Positions 17,584-25,700 of a stretch of DNA of 64,000 nucleotides are shown one piece after another (the first letter of the stretch is position 1; every line of letters begins with the position of its first letter). Origin of the DNA: Glycomyces sambucus (lineage in GTDB: Bacteria > Actinomycetota > Actinomycetes > Mycobacteriales > Micromonosporaceae); the NCBI RefSeq assembly GCF_900102815.1, contig NZ_FNGF01000004.1:434001-498000 (forward strand), in the 5' to 3' direction. A program made the position numbers and the translations under genes. The notes beneath the pieces were generated by a model. The model had not been told where the DNA came from, did no database searches, and worked only from the letters and a program-made list of their open reading frames with translations.

Positions 17584-18336
17584 TCAGGCCCCTCTCCGCT
17601 TGTCGCGGAACGCCTTCTGGCGGCAGGCCGGGGAGCAGTACTTCGCGGGGCGCCCGGTGCCGGCGGGGGCGATCGGCGTCCCGCAGACCGGGCAGGCGCC
17701 TTCCGTTACGGCGGTTTCGTTACTCGGTTCGGGCACGGACCGGGTTTCGTTACGAATCTGGGGGTTCCGTTGCACCCGGAGGCCGTCCCAGACGACCTCG
17801 ACCAGGCGCCGGGCGCGGTCCGGGGAGCCGGTGGCGCCGGCCATGCCCACGCAGCACGAGAGCAGCGCCCGCACGTCCTCCAGGTCGAGGTCGCCGCGCA
17901 CATGGCCGGACTCCTGGACGCGGCGCAGGAGGACGGCGAGGGGCGAGTCGATGACGCAGGCGCCGGACGCCTTGGCGGGCTCCATCCAGTCGCCCCGCCC
18001 GGCCAGGGCCTCGCAGATCGCGCGGTTGGCGAGCGCCTGGTCGGCGAGGAATCCCAGGTAGGAGAAGAACGCGGTCTCGGGATCGGGGTGGCCCGCCATC
18101 GCGGCGCCGTACTCCCCGAGGGCGCTCAGCCGCTCGTCGAGGACCGTGGCGAGGAGGGCGTCCTTGGTGGGGAAGTGCCGGTAGACGGTGCCGGCGCCGA
18201 CCCCAGCGGCGGCGGCAATCTCCCCCAGCGAGACGGCGGTGCCGCCCTCGCCGAAGAGGCGGTCGGCCGTCTCCAGGACCTTCCGCCGGTTGCGCTGCGC
18301 GTCGGCGCGCTCGGCCCGCTTCGCCGTCGTCGGCAT
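17584..18336 (-). CDS. TetR-family regulator with a C-terminal Cys-rich zinc-binding tail
   Basis: A 250-residue TetR-family protein. The HTH at about residues 12-55 reads VSLGEIAAAAGVGAGTVYRHFPTKDALL, and the ligand domain spans 70-195 with a SCCVGMAGATGSPDRA segment. An extra C-terminal module follows a Pro/Thr linker: CPVCGTPIAP...KYCSPACRQKAFRDKRR, a four-Cys treble-clef-like zinc ribbon. Start at ATG 18336 just before the HTH. It is divergent from the NmrA-type gene with an inverted repeat in between, so it likely represses that gene. The zinc tail could add DNA contact or metal/redox sensing. Confidence 0.86.
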   Translation of the reverse strand: MPTTAKRAERADAQRNRRKVLETADRLFGEGGTAVSLGEIAAAAGVGAGTVYRHFPTKDALLATVLDERLSALGEYGAAMAGHPDPETAFFSYLGFLADQALANRAICEALAGRGDWMEPAKASGACVIDSPLAVLLRRVQESGHVRGDLDLEDVRALLSCCVGMAGATGSPDRARRLVEVVWDGLRVQRNPQIRNETRSVPEPSNETAVTEGACPVCGTPIAPAGTGRPAKYCSPACRQKAFRDKRRGA

Positions 18337-18361
18337 CCCGCCCCCTCTCGTGCCCGCCGTT

Positions 18362-18383
18362 AAACGGGTGTAGTGTTCCGTTT
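18362..18383. promoter_or_regulatory. Operator candidate for the TetR/NmrA divergent promoter
   Basis: AAACGG-N10-CCGTTT, a perfect 6-bp inverted repeat with TGTAGTGT in the centre, between the TetR start (18336) and the NmrA start (18446). The form (AAACGG/CCGTTT) is close to known TetR-family operators. Confidence 0.55.
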
Positions 18384-18445
18384 CAGCAACCGGGTCGCCG
18401 CCTCCGATACTAGTCGGCGGCCCCTGGAACGGAAAGGACCTCACC

Positions 18446-19357
18446 ATGTCCTCCGATGGGAAGACCATTCTCGTGACCGGCGCGACCGGCCGCCAGGGCG
18501 GGGCCGTCGCGGCCCGACTCCTCGCCGACGGCTGGCGCGTCCGGGCCCTCACCCGGGACGCCTCCAGCGCGAAGGCCAAGGCGCTCAAGGAGTCCGGCGC
18601 GGAGGTCGTCGAAGGCGACCTCGGCGACCGCAACTCGCTCGACCGGGCCGCCGCGGGCGCCTGGGGCGTCTTCAGCGTCCACGCCGGGGCCTACGAAGGC
18701 GGGCCGTACGGCCACGACCTCGGACACGAGGAGCGCTCGGCCGCGAACCTCGGGGCCGCCGCGAAGCAGGCGGGGGCGGCGCACCTCGTGCACTCCTCCG
18801 CGGTCGGCGTCGGCGGCCCGCTGGAGCCGCACATGGAGATGCTCCAGCGCAAGGCCGAGGCCGAGCGGGCGATCCGGGCGAGCGGCGTGCCGTACACGAT
18901 GCTGCGGCCGACCTCGTTCATGGAGAACACGTTCGACTCGTTCCGGGAGCTCCAGGACGGCGCGCTCGTCACGGCCCTGCACGCCGGCACCTACGAGCCG
19001 CACATCGCCGCCGACGACATCGCGGCCTTCGCCGCCATCGCGTTCGCCGACCCCGCCGCGCATGAGGGGAAGGCGTACGAGCTCGCCGGGGACGACATCA
19101 CGCAGCTGGAGAAGGCCGCGATCATCTCGCGGGTCACCGGCCGCCAGGTGCCGTACGTCGGGATCAACCCCGCCGCCATCGCCGAGCAGAGCCCGTCGAC
19201 GGCGAAGACGCTGGCGCTCATCAACGAGCACCGCATCGAGGTCGACATCCCGGCGCTCAAGCGGGTCCACCCGGGCCTGCTGACGTTCGAGCAGTGGATG
19301 ACCGGGATCGGCAGGCCCCTGGTGGACGCCTACTTCGCGCGCGCCGACGCTACGTGA
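18446..19357 (+). CDS. NmrA-like NAD(P)-binding protein
   Basis: A 303-residue atypical short-chain dehydrogenase of the NmrA/HSCARG group. The Rossmann motif TILVTGATGRQGGAVAARLL lies at residues 7-26. HSSAVGVGG replaces the usual Ser-Tyr-Lys catalytic core, and TMLRPTSFMENT follows. Such proteins often act as redox-dependent regulators or oxidoreductases rather than classical dehydrogenases. The ATG has GGAAAGGA 9 nt upstream. It is divergent from the TetR-zinc regulator and probably induced when that repressor releases. The 3' end overlaps the convergent DUF1905 gene by 8 bp. Confidence 0.85.
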   Translation: MSSDGKTILVTGATGRQGGAVAARLLADGWRVRALTRDASSAKAKALKESGAEVVEGDLGDRNSLDRAAAGAWGVFSVHAGAYEGGPYGHDLGHEERSAANLGAAAKQAGAAHLVHSSAVGVGGPLEPHMEMLQRKAEAERAIRASGVPYTMLRPTSFMENTFDSFRELQDGALVTALHAGTYEPHIAADDIAAFAAIAFADPAAHEGKAYELAGDDITQLEKAAIISRVTGRQVPYVGINPAAIAEQSPSTAKTLALINEHRIEVDIPALKRVHPGLLTFEQWMTGIGRPLVDAYFARADAT

Positions 19358-19625
19358 GGCGCTGGGACAGGTGGACGGTCACCGGCTCGCCCGCGGCGCT
19401 CTTGCCGATGGCCTTGCACAGCGCGGCCCGCACGGGCAGCCAGTGCGGCCCCTGGCCCGAGGGCATGAGGGTCGCGGCGAACTCGTGGCCGTCCATCGTC
19501 CCGGTGACCTTGACGGCCCGGCGGGTGCCCAGGAGCTCCGCGGAGCCGGGCACGGTGAGGTAGGTCGCGAAGGCGCCGTCCTTCTCGATCGGCGCGGTGA
19601 AGTGGTGGTCGAGGTCCTGCGGCAT
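19350..19625 (-). CDS. DUF1905 domain-containing protein
   Basis: A 91-residue protein that is essentially one DUF1905 domain, a small beta barrel: FTAPIEKDGAFATYLTVPGSAELLGTRR-type strands, KVTGTMDGHEF, LMPSGQGPHWLPV and KAIGKSAAGEPVTVHL (given here as separate motifs). The ATG at 19625 has a perfect AGGAGG 6 nt upstream. These proteins often occur alone or fused to YdeI-like domains; their function is unknown. It overlaps the convergent NmrA gene by 8 bp. Confidence 0.85.
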   Translation of the reverse strand: MPQDLDHHFTAPIEKDGAFATYLTVPGSAELLGTRRAVKVTGTMDGHEFAATLMPSGQGPHWLPVRAALCKAIGKSAAGEPVTVHLSQRLT

Positions 19626-19805
19626 GTCGCCTCCTGGTGTCGGTGGTACCGGTGGAGACGACGCGCGGGCGGCGGATTCATCGCCCGGCCGCACCGACTC
19701 AGGCGGCCGCGGAAACCGCCCCGCGTGCGGCGAGGCGATGCGCGGGGGCGGGAGGGGGACGCGGTACGCTCGCCTCCGGGACCCCCTCACCCATGAAAGG
19801 CCGCC

Positions 19806-21245
19806 GTGCGACCGCTCCATCGACTCCACCCGACCTTGGCGAGCCTCGCGCTCGCCGCCGCCCTCGCCCTCACCGGCACCCGGTACGACTACCACCGCGA
19901 CGAGCTGTACTTCCGCATGCTCGACCCCGCCTGGGGCTACGTCGACCAGCCGCCCCTCACCCCGCTCCTCGGCCAGGCGTCCATCGCCCTCTTCGGCGAC
20001 ACGCTGTGGGCGCTGCGCCTCCCCTCGGTCCTGTGCATGCTCGGCGTGCTGTGGCTCGCCGTCCTCGTCACCCGCGAGTTCGGCGGCGGCAGGGCCGCGC
20101 AGGCGCTGTGCGCCTGGGGCCTCGCGTTCGGCGGGGTCGCCCTCGCCTTCGGCCACACGCTGTCCACCGCCACGGTGGACCTCCTGGTGTGGGTCGCGGT
20201 GCTGCTCTTCGTGGTCCGGGCCCTCATGCGCGACCCGCGCTGGTGGCTCGCGGTCGGCGCGGCCACCGGGATCGGGCTCTACAACAAGCACCTCATCGTC
20301 CTGCTGCTGCTCAGCCTCGCGCTGGGGCTGCTCGCGGCGCGCTCGCCGAACGGCCTGCGCTCCAAGTGGCTGTGGGCCGGGGTCGCGCTCGCGCTCGTCC
20401 TCGGGTCGCCGAACCTGGTGTACCAGGCCGTCAACGACTGGCCGCAGCTGGAGATGGCCTCGGCGATCGGCGAGACCGACGGCGAGGAGAACCGGATCCT
20501 CCTGCTGCCCTTCCAGTTCCTGCTCGTGGGCCTGTTCCTGGTCCCGGTGTGGTTCGCGGGGGTCTGGGGCCTGGTGCGCCGCACCGACTGGCGCCCGGCC
20601 CGCGCGCTCGCGATCGCCTATCCGGTGCTCCTGGTGATCGTCCTGGTCACCGGCGGCCAGTTCTACTACCCGATGGGCCTGGTCATCGTGTTCTACGCGA
20701 TCGGCTGCGCCCCGGTCGCGGCGTGGGCGCGCGGGCGCGGACGGCGCGTCCTCCTCGTGGGCGCGGTGGCGCTGAACAGCGCGATCTCCCTGGTGGTGGC
20801 GCTGCCGCTCATCGCCGTGGACGAGGTCGGCGAGACGCCGATCCCCGACATGAACAACTCGGTGCCCGACCAGGTCGGGTGGCAGGCGTACACCGACCAG
20901 GTCGAGGCCGTGGTCGCGGACGCGCCCGAGGCCGGGGCGATCGTCACGGCGAACTACGGCGAGGCCGGGTCCCTGGACCGGTACGGCGAGGACCTGCCGC
21001 CGGTCTTCAGCGGCCACAACGCCCTCCACCAGTACGGTCCTCCCCCGGCGGACGCCGACACGGTGGTCTTCGTCGGCATGCCGCCGGGCTTCGTGAGCGG
21101 GTACTTCGACGAGTGCGTCGCGGAGGCGGAGCTCGACAACGGCGTGGGCGTCGACAACGAGGAGCAGGGCGTCCCGGTCGTGGTCTGCACCGGCCTGCAG
21201 GGGACCTGGGACGAGGTCTGGCCGGACTTCCGGCGCTTCAGCTAG
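19806..21245 (+). CDS. Membrane glycosyltransferase, family 39/PMT_2-like
   Basis: A 479-residue polytopic protein with about ten transmembrane helices. It belongs to the dolichyl/polyprenyl-phosphate-sugar:protein mannosyltransferase-like (GT-C) group. The first luminal loop holds the acidic catalytic text YHRDELYFRMLDPAWGYVDQPPLTP, typical of PMT_2 enzymes. GIGLYNKHL and VTGGQFYYPMG are later conserved loops. A C-terminal extracytoplasmic domain (about 365-479) has two cysteines. It starts at GTG 19806 with GAAAGG upstream. Acceptor and sugar are unknown; actinobacterial members act on arabinan, lipids or proteins. It stands alone before a bidirectional terminator. Confidence 0.85.
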   Translation: MRPLHRLHPTLASLALAAALALTGTRYDYHRDELYFRMLDPAWGYVDQPPLTPLLGQASIALFGDTLWALRLPSVLCMLGVLWLAVLVTREFGGGRAAQALCAWGLAFGGVALAFGHTLSTATVDLLVWVAVLLFVVRALMRDPRWWLAVGAATGIGLYNKHLIVLLLLSLALGLLAARSPNGLRSKWLWAGVALALVLGSPNLVYQAVNDWPQLEMASAIGETDGEENRILLLPFQFLLVGLFLVPVWFAGVWGLVRRTDWRPARALAIAYPVLLVIVLVTGGQFYYPMGLVIVFYAIGCAPVAAWARGRGRRVLLVGAVALNSAISLVVALPLIAVDEVGETPIPDMNNSVPDQVGWQAYTDQVEAVVADAPEAGAIVTANYGEAGSLDRYGEDLPPVFSGHNALHQYGPPPADADTVVFVGMPPGFVSGYFDECVAEAELDNGVGVDNEEQGVPVVVCTGLQGTWDEVWPDFRRFS

Positions 21246-21252
21246 CGACGCC

Positions 21253-21286
21253 GAAAGCCGCGCCCGCGAATCCGGGCGCGGCTTTC
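21253..21286. terminator. Bidirectional terminator between GT39 and ribH
   Basis: A 14-bp perfect stem GAAAGCCGCGCCCG / CGGGCGCGGCTTTC with a 6-nt loop lies between two convergent stop codons (21245 and 21296) and can serve both genes. Confidence 0.88.
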
Positions 21287-21295
21287 GCGCGCGTG

Positions 21296-21766
21296 CTAGT
21301 CGAGCGAGCGGATCGCCAGGGCCGCACCGAGGGCGGCCACGACCGCCTCGTAGCCCTTGTCCTCGGTCGAGTCCGCGAACCCGGCGCGGGCGAGCGCCTG
21401 CTCCTGATCATCCACAGTGAGCACACCGTGGGCGACGGGGGTCGACTCGTCGAGCGCGACCCGCGTGAGCCCCTCGGTGACCGACTTGCAGACGAAGTCG
21501 AAGTGGGCGGTGCCGCCGCGGATGACGGTGCCGAGGGCGACCACGGCGTCGTACCTGCGGGCGAGCGCCTGCGCCGCGATCGGGAGTTCGACGGCCCCGG
21601 CGACGTGCAGGACCTTCACCTCCGCGACCTTGGCGTCGGCGGCGGCGTCGAGGGCGCGCTTGAGCAGCTGCCCCACGACGGCGGCGTTCCAGTCCGTGGC
21701 GACGACGCCGAGCGTGAGCCCGGTGGCGTCGGGGACCTTGGCTTCGGGTGCTCCGTGTCCGGCCAT
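21296..21766 (-). CDS. ribH: 6,7-dimethyl-8-ribityllumazine synthase
   Basis: A 156-residue lumazine synthase, which condenses 3,4-dihydroxy-2-butanone 4-phosphate with the pyrimidine dione before riboflavin synthase. GAVELPIAAQAL and GTVIRGGTAHFDFVC (phosphate/substrate loop with the conserved His) are present. It starts 1 bp after the ribBA stop, closing the ribE-ribBA-ribH operon under the FMN riboswitch. Confidence 0.95.
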   Translation of the reverse strand: MAGHGAPEAKVPDATGLTLGVVATDWNAAVVGQLLKRALDAAADAKVAEVKVLHVAGAVELPIAAQALARRYDAVVALGTVIRGGTAHFDFVCKSVTEGLTRVALDESTPVAHGVLTVDDQEQALARAGFADSTEDKGYEAVVAALGAALAIRSLD

Positions 21767-21767
21767 G

Positions 21768-23033
21768 CTATGCGGCTTCCATTGCGGTGACGGGCGCGAG
21801 CCGGGGCAGGTCCGCGAGGAGGTGCCCCATGCGGTCGCGCTTGGTGGTCAGGTAGGCGATGTTGTCGGGCGTGACGTAGGTCGGCAGCGCCACCCGGTCG
21901 ACGACCTTGAGGCCGTGGCCCTCGATCCCGGCGCGCTTGTCCGGGTTGTTGGTCAGCAGCCGCATCGACTTGATGCCCAGGTCGGCGAGGATCTGCGCGC
22001 CGATGCCCCAGTCGCGGGCGTCGGCGGGCAGGCCCAGTTCGAGGTTCGCGTCGACGGTGTCGCGGCCCTGGTCCTGGAGCTGGTAGGCCTGGAGCTTGTG
22101 GACCAGGCCGATGCCGCGCCCCTCGTGGCCGCGCATGTAGAGGACCACGCCGCGGCCCTCGGCCTCGACGGCGCGCAGGGCGGCCTGGAGCTGCGGACCG
22201 CAGTCGCAGCGCAGCGAGCCGAAGGCGTCGCCGGTGAGGCATTCGGAGTGGACCCGGACGAGGACGTCCTCGCCGTCGCCGATGTCGCCCTTGACGAGCG
22301 CGACGTGCTCGTTGCCGTCGAACACGGCCCGGTAGCCGACCGCGGTGAACTCGCCGGCCTCCAGCGGCAGGCGGGCCTCGGCGAGGCGCTTGACGTGCAC
22401 TTCGTTGCGCTGGCGCCACTCCACGAGCTGGGCGACGGTGATGAGCGCGAGGCCGTGCTCGTCGCAGAAATCGCGGAGCTCGGGCAGGCGCATCATGGTG
22501 CCGTCGTCGTTCATCATCTCGGAGAGCACGCCGACGGGCTGCTTGCCCGCGAGGCGGGCGAGGTCCACGGCGGCCTCGGTGTGGCCGGTGCGCACGAGCA
22601 CGCCGCCCTCCTTGGCGCGCAGCGGGACCACGTGGCCGGGGCGGCTGAGGTCGCCCGCGGCGGTGGCCGGGTTCGCGAGCACGCCGATGGTGTGCGCGCG
22701 GTCGGCGGCGGAGATGCCGGTGGCGATGCCGCGGCGGGCGTCGACGGTGACGGTGTACGCGGTGCCGCGCGGGTCCTGGTTCTCGGCGGCCTGGGGCGGC
22801 AGCTGGAGGAGGTCGGCGCGGTCGGCGGGCATGGGGACGCACAGGTAGCCGCCGGTGTGGCGGATGGTGAACGCGACGAGTTCGGGGGTCGCGTCCTCGG
22901 CGGCGAAGATGATGTCGCCCTCGTTCTCGCGTCCCTCGTCGTCGGCGACGATGACGGGCCGGCCGGCCTTGATCGCGGCGATGGCGTCGTCGACGGTGTC
23001 GAGGACGATGTCCTCCACGTGGATGTCGTTCAT
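21768..23033 (-). CDS. ribBA: Bifunctional 3,4-dihydroxy-2-butanone 4-phosphate synthase / GTP cyclohydrolase II
   Basis: A 421-residue fusion providing both branch entry points of riboflavin synthesis. Residues 1-205 are the DHBP synthase ([10 protein letters not shown] metal-binding motif, [14 protein letters not shown]). Residues 210-421 are GTP cyclohydrolase II, with the zinc cysteines in [21 protein letters not shown] and [15 protein letters not shown] at 23033 overlaps the ribE stop by 4 bp (ATGA), giving translational coupling. Both active sites look intact. Confidence 0.96.
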   Translation of the reverse strand: MNDIHVEDIVLDTVDDAIAAIKAGRPVIVADDEGRENEGDIIFAAEDATPELVAFTIRHTGGYLCVPMPADRADLLQLPPQAAENQDPRGTAYTVTVDARRGIATGISAADRAHTIGVLANPATAAGDLSRPGHVVPLRAKEGGVLVRTGHTEAAVDLARLAGKQPVGVLSEMMNDDGTMMRLPELRDFCDEHGLALITVAQLVEWRQRNEVHVKRLAEARLPLEAGEFTAVGYRAVFDGNEHVALVKGDIGDGEDVLVRVHSECLTGDAFGSLRCDCGPQLQAALRAVEAEGRGVVLYMRGHEGRGIGLVHKLQAYQLQDQGRDTVDANLELGLPADARDWGIGAQILADLGIKSMRLLTNNPDKRAGIEGHGLKVVDRVALPTYVTPDNIAYLTTKRDRMGHLLADLPRLAPVTAMEAA

Positions 23034-23620
23034 CGGTTGCCTCCGGCAGATTCCAAGAGCTTTTCGACGTGCTTGGCGACGACGTCGGTCTCGATGTGGA
23101 CCGGGTCGCCGACCTGCTTGCGGCCCAGGGTGGTCGCGTCCAGGGTGGTGGGGATGAGGCCGACGGTGAACTCGTCGCCGTCGATGTGGGCCACGGTGAG
23201 GGAGGTGCCGTCCACGGTGATGGACCCCTTCTCGACCACGTACTTCGCCAGGCCGGCGGGGAGGCGGAAGGTGACTTCCTCCCACTCGGCGGCGGGCGTG
23301 CGCTTGACGATGTGGGCGACGCCGTCGACGTGGCCCTGCACGAGGTGCCCGCCGAGGCGGGTGGTGAGGGTGGCGGCGCGTTCGAGGTTGACCCGGTCGC
23401 CTTCGCGCAGGTCGCCGATCGCGGTGCGGCGGTAGGTCTCCGCCATGACGTCGGCGGTGAACACGTCGCCGTCGACCTGGACGACCGTGAGGCAGACGCC
23501 GTTGACGCTGATCGAGTCGCCGAGGCCGGCGTCGGAGGTGACGAGCGGGCCGCGGACGGCCAGGAACGCTTCACCGGCCTTGACGACTTCGCCGAGTTCT
23601 TCGACGATTCCCGTGAACAC
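23030..23620 (-). CDS. ribE: Riboflavin synthase alpha subunit
   Basis: A 196-residue riboflavin synthase made of two tandem lumazine-binding barrels. The first begins FTGIVEELG and includes VNGVCLTV; the second, at about residue 98, has [12 protein letters not shown] and VDGTSLTV. It dismutates two lumazines to riboflavin. GTG start with GGGAG upstream. It is the first gene after the FMN riboswitch. The usual ribD gene (deaminase/reductase) is not in this operon or window. The symbol ribC is used for this gene in some species. Confidence 0.95.
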   Translation of the reverse strand: MFTGIVEELGEVVKAGEAFLAVRGPLVTSDAGLGDSISVNGVCLTVVQVDGDVFTADVMAETYRRTAIGDLREGDRVNLERAATLTTRLGGHLVQGHVDGVAHIVKRTPAAEWEEVTFRLPAGLAKYVVEKGSITVDGTSLTVAHIDGDEFTVGLIPTTLDATTLGRKQVGDPVHIETDVVAKHVEKLLESAGGNR

Positions 23621-23711
23621 GATTGGAACTCCCTACCTGCTGCGTTGCTGTGCGGCGCGCAGGCGGGGGCAGGAGAAATGCTCGCAGGGGCCACCAGTGG
23701 CCTCCCGCGTT

Positions 23712-23851
23712 GCGTCTGCTCCCATCCGGACTTTGACCGTCGGTCCTGGATTCTCACCAGGTCAACCGTCCGCTGGTTGCGGACGGGTCGCGGACTCGCG
23801 GCCTCTCGGCCGCTCACCGCCGGCTCGGAATTTCACCGACCCCGCTGACGC
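23712..23851 (-). promoter_or_regulatory. FMN riboswitch (RFN element)
   Basis: On the minus strand the conserved RFN blocks occur in order: GGGGTCGGTGAAATTCCGA, GGCGGTGA, AGTCCGCGACCC, CTGGTGAGAATCCAG, GACCGACGGTCAAAGTCC and GGATGGGAGCAG. The closing stem is GCGTC (23847-23851) with GACGC (23712-23716). It lies about 90 nt upstream of ribE. A small GGCCAC-CA-GTGGCC hairpin (23689-23702) in that gap may belong to the expression platform, so control could be at translation or transcription. FMN binding should switch off ribE-ribBA-ribH. Confidence 0.95.
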
Positions 23852-23932
23852 GCGTTTGCTACAAGGAATTGTGCCACGGGGATATTCCACGGCGATGCGG
23901 ACTGTGACGCACCCTACTTGCCGCCCGGTCGG

Positions 23933-24922
23933 TCAATGCTCGTTCGTCCAGAAGACGGGCCGGCGTCCGGTCCGCCCGGGCGCGCGGCCCTCGGGATAGG
24001 CGACGTAGTTCCCCGAGTGCGACTTCGCGACGCTCTTGAGGGCCGTGGCCTCGGCGACGGCCTCGTAGGCGTCGCTGAAGCGGCGCTGGGTGGAGAGGGC
24101 GACGCCGATCGAGAGCGTGGGCAGGCGCGAGCGGGTCATGCGCCGCGAGGTGCGGTCGGCGTGCTCGATGTAGCCGCGCTCGGCGTCGGCGGGGTCGCAG
24201 AGCTGGCGCACGCGGCGGGCGAAGTGGTCGTTGAGGAAGCCGGTGACGGCCTCGGCGTGCTCGGGGACGCACAGGATGGTGAAGTCGTCGCCGCCGACGT
24301 GACCGAGGAAGACCGGGGCGGCGCCGGCGTCGCCGGCCGCGGCGTAGACGCATTCGGCGAGGGCGCGGATGAACTCGTCGCCGCGCACGAACCCGTAGAC
24401 GTCGTTGACGGCCTTGAACTGGTCGATGTCGATGTAGCACAAGGCGAACGGGTCGCCGCGCTTGATCCAGGACTGGAGTTCGCGCAGGATGCGGTCGTTG
24501 CCGGGCATGCCGGTGAGCGGCGAGGACTCGCGGACCTCGCGGTGGCGGCGGATCGCGGAGTCGATGCGCGCGGAGACCTCGGCGGGGTCGAAGGGCTTGG
24601 CGATGTAGTCGTCGGCGCCGGCCTTGAGGCCGGCGATCTTGTCGGCCGAGGAGGGCTGGGCGCCGAGCAGGATGATCGGCAGGCTCGCGGTGGCGGGGTC
24701 GGCGCGCAGCTGCCGGGTGAGGGCGAGGCCGTCGATGAACGGCAGGTCGGCTTCGAGCAGGACGATGCCGGGGCGGCGCAGGGCGATCCCGGCGAGGGCT
24801 TGGTAGCCGTCGCGCGCGAGCGCGGTGTCGAAGCCGTCGGCCCGCAGCCTCGCGGCGAGGAACTCCGCTATCTCGGGGTCGGCGTCGGCGATGAGGACCA
24901 GGTCAGGGGTGGTGGGGGCCAT
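23933..24922 (-). CDS. Receiver-GGDEF protein with atypical receiver
   Basis: A 329-residue two-domain protein. Residues 7-122 form a CheY-like receiver in which the phospho-acceptor Asp is replaced by Glu57 (VLLEADLPFIDG) and the usual Thr/Ser by Gly87; Asp13/Asp15 and Lys109 remain. Residues 135-300 form a GGDEF diguanylate cyclase domain with CYIDIDQFKAVND and the signature GGDDF (210-214). No RxxD inhibitory site precedes it. The Asp-to-Glu change may mimic constitutive phosphorylation. The likely product is c-di-GMP, but GGDDF is a variant. ATG 24922 follows the rpe stop by 7 bp, so the two are co-transcribed. Confidence 0.87.
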   Translation of the reverse strand: MAPTTPDLVLIADADPEIAEFLAARLRADGFDTALARDGYQALAGIALRRPGIVLLEADLPFIDGLALTRQLRADPATASLPIILLGAQPSSADKIAGLKAGADDYIAKPFDPAEVSARIDSAIRRHREVRESSPLTGMPGNDRILRELQSWIKRGDPFALCYIDIDQFKAVNDVYGFVRGDEFIRALAECVYAAAGDAGAAPVFLGHVGGDDFTILCVPEHAEAVTGFLNDHFARRVRQLCDPADAERGYIEHADRTSRRMTRSRLPTLSIGVALSTQRRFSDAYEAVAEATALKSVAKSHSGNYVAYPEGRAPGRTGRRPVFWTNEH

Positions 24923-24929
24923 GCGCGGC

Positions 24930-25625
24930 TCAATGGGGTGATCGGGCCGCGTCGGCGCGGGCGCGCAGGCGCCGGGCCGCATCGGCCGGATCGTCAGCGC
25001 CGTAGACGGCGGTGCCGGCGACGAACGCGTCGGCTCCCGCCTCGGCGGCGGCCGCGATGGTGTCGTCGGCGATGCCGCCGTCGACCTCGATCCGCAGCTC
25101 GAGGTGGCCGGCGCGCGCGTGGGTGCGGGCGGTGCGGACCTTGTCGAGCATCGCGGGGATGAACTGCTGGCCGCCGAACCCGGCCTTGATCGTCATGATC
25201 AGGAGCGTGTCGAACTCGGGGAGGAGGTCCAGGTAGTCCTCGACCGGGGTGTCGCGGTCGATGGCGAGGCCGGCCTTGGCGCCCGCGGCGCGCAGGTCCT
25301 TGGCGAGCGCGGCGGGGTCGGCGGCGGCCTCGGCGTGGAAGGTGACGTTGTACGCGCCCAGTTCGGCGTAGCCCGGGGCCCACCGGGCGGGGTCCTCGAT
25401 CATGAGGTGGCAGTCGAGCGGGATCGCGGTGGCGGCCTTGAGGGACTTGACGACCGGTGGGCCGAGCGTGAGGTTGGGGACGAAGTGGTTGTCCATGACG
25501 TCCACGTGGAGCCAGTCCACCGCGCCCTCGACCGCGTCGGCCGCCTCGGCGAGGCGGGCGAAGTCCGCCGCCAGGAGGCTCGGTGCGATGACGGTGTCGG
25601 CCTGCGCCGCTTGGAACTGTGCCAC
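24930..25625 (-). CDS. rpe: Ribulose-phosphate 3-epimerase
   Basis: A 231-residue TIM-barrel epimerase interconverting ribulose 5-phosphate and xylulose 5-phosphate. Motifs: [26 protein letters not shown] (metal His/Asp), [22 protein letters not shown] and VDGGI. I place the start at GTG 25625: a TACACT -10 box sits 6 nt upstream, which predicts a leaderless mRNA beginning at that codon. A longer ATG start at 25667 would overlap the promoter. First of a two-gene operon with the receiver-GGDEF gene. Confidence 0.93.
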   Translation of the reverse strand: MAQFQAAQADTVIAPSLLAADFARLAEAADAVEGAVDWLHVDVMDNHFVPNLTLGPPVVKSLKAATAIPLDCHLMIEDPARWAPGYAELGAYNVTFHAEAAADPAALAKDLRAAGAKAGLAIDRDTPVEDYLDLLPEFDTLLIMTIKAGFGGQQFIPAMLDKVRTARTHARAGHLELRIEVDGGIADDTIAAAAEAGADAFVAGTAVYGADDPADAARRLRARADAARSPH

Positions 25626-25631
25626 ACGGAC

Positions 25632-25637
25632 AGTGTA
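25632..25637 (-). promoter_or_regulatory. -10 box of a leaderless rpe promoter
   Basis: TACACT on the minus strand, 6 nt before the GTG start of rpe, matches the TANNNT-N6-7-start pattern of leaderless actinobacterial transcripts. Confidence 0.6.
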
Positions 25638-25700
25638 GGTCGCGAAACCGCGACGCAGGCCGGACACCTGGTGCCTTCTGTGGCTCAGGTCAGTTTTCCG

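Noticed and set aside
24373-24387. Second GGDEF-like string RGDEF in the receiver-GGDEF protein
   Set aside because: It falls in a helix of the GGDEF domain (residues about 180-184), not the active-site hairpin; the true signature is GGDDF at 210-214.
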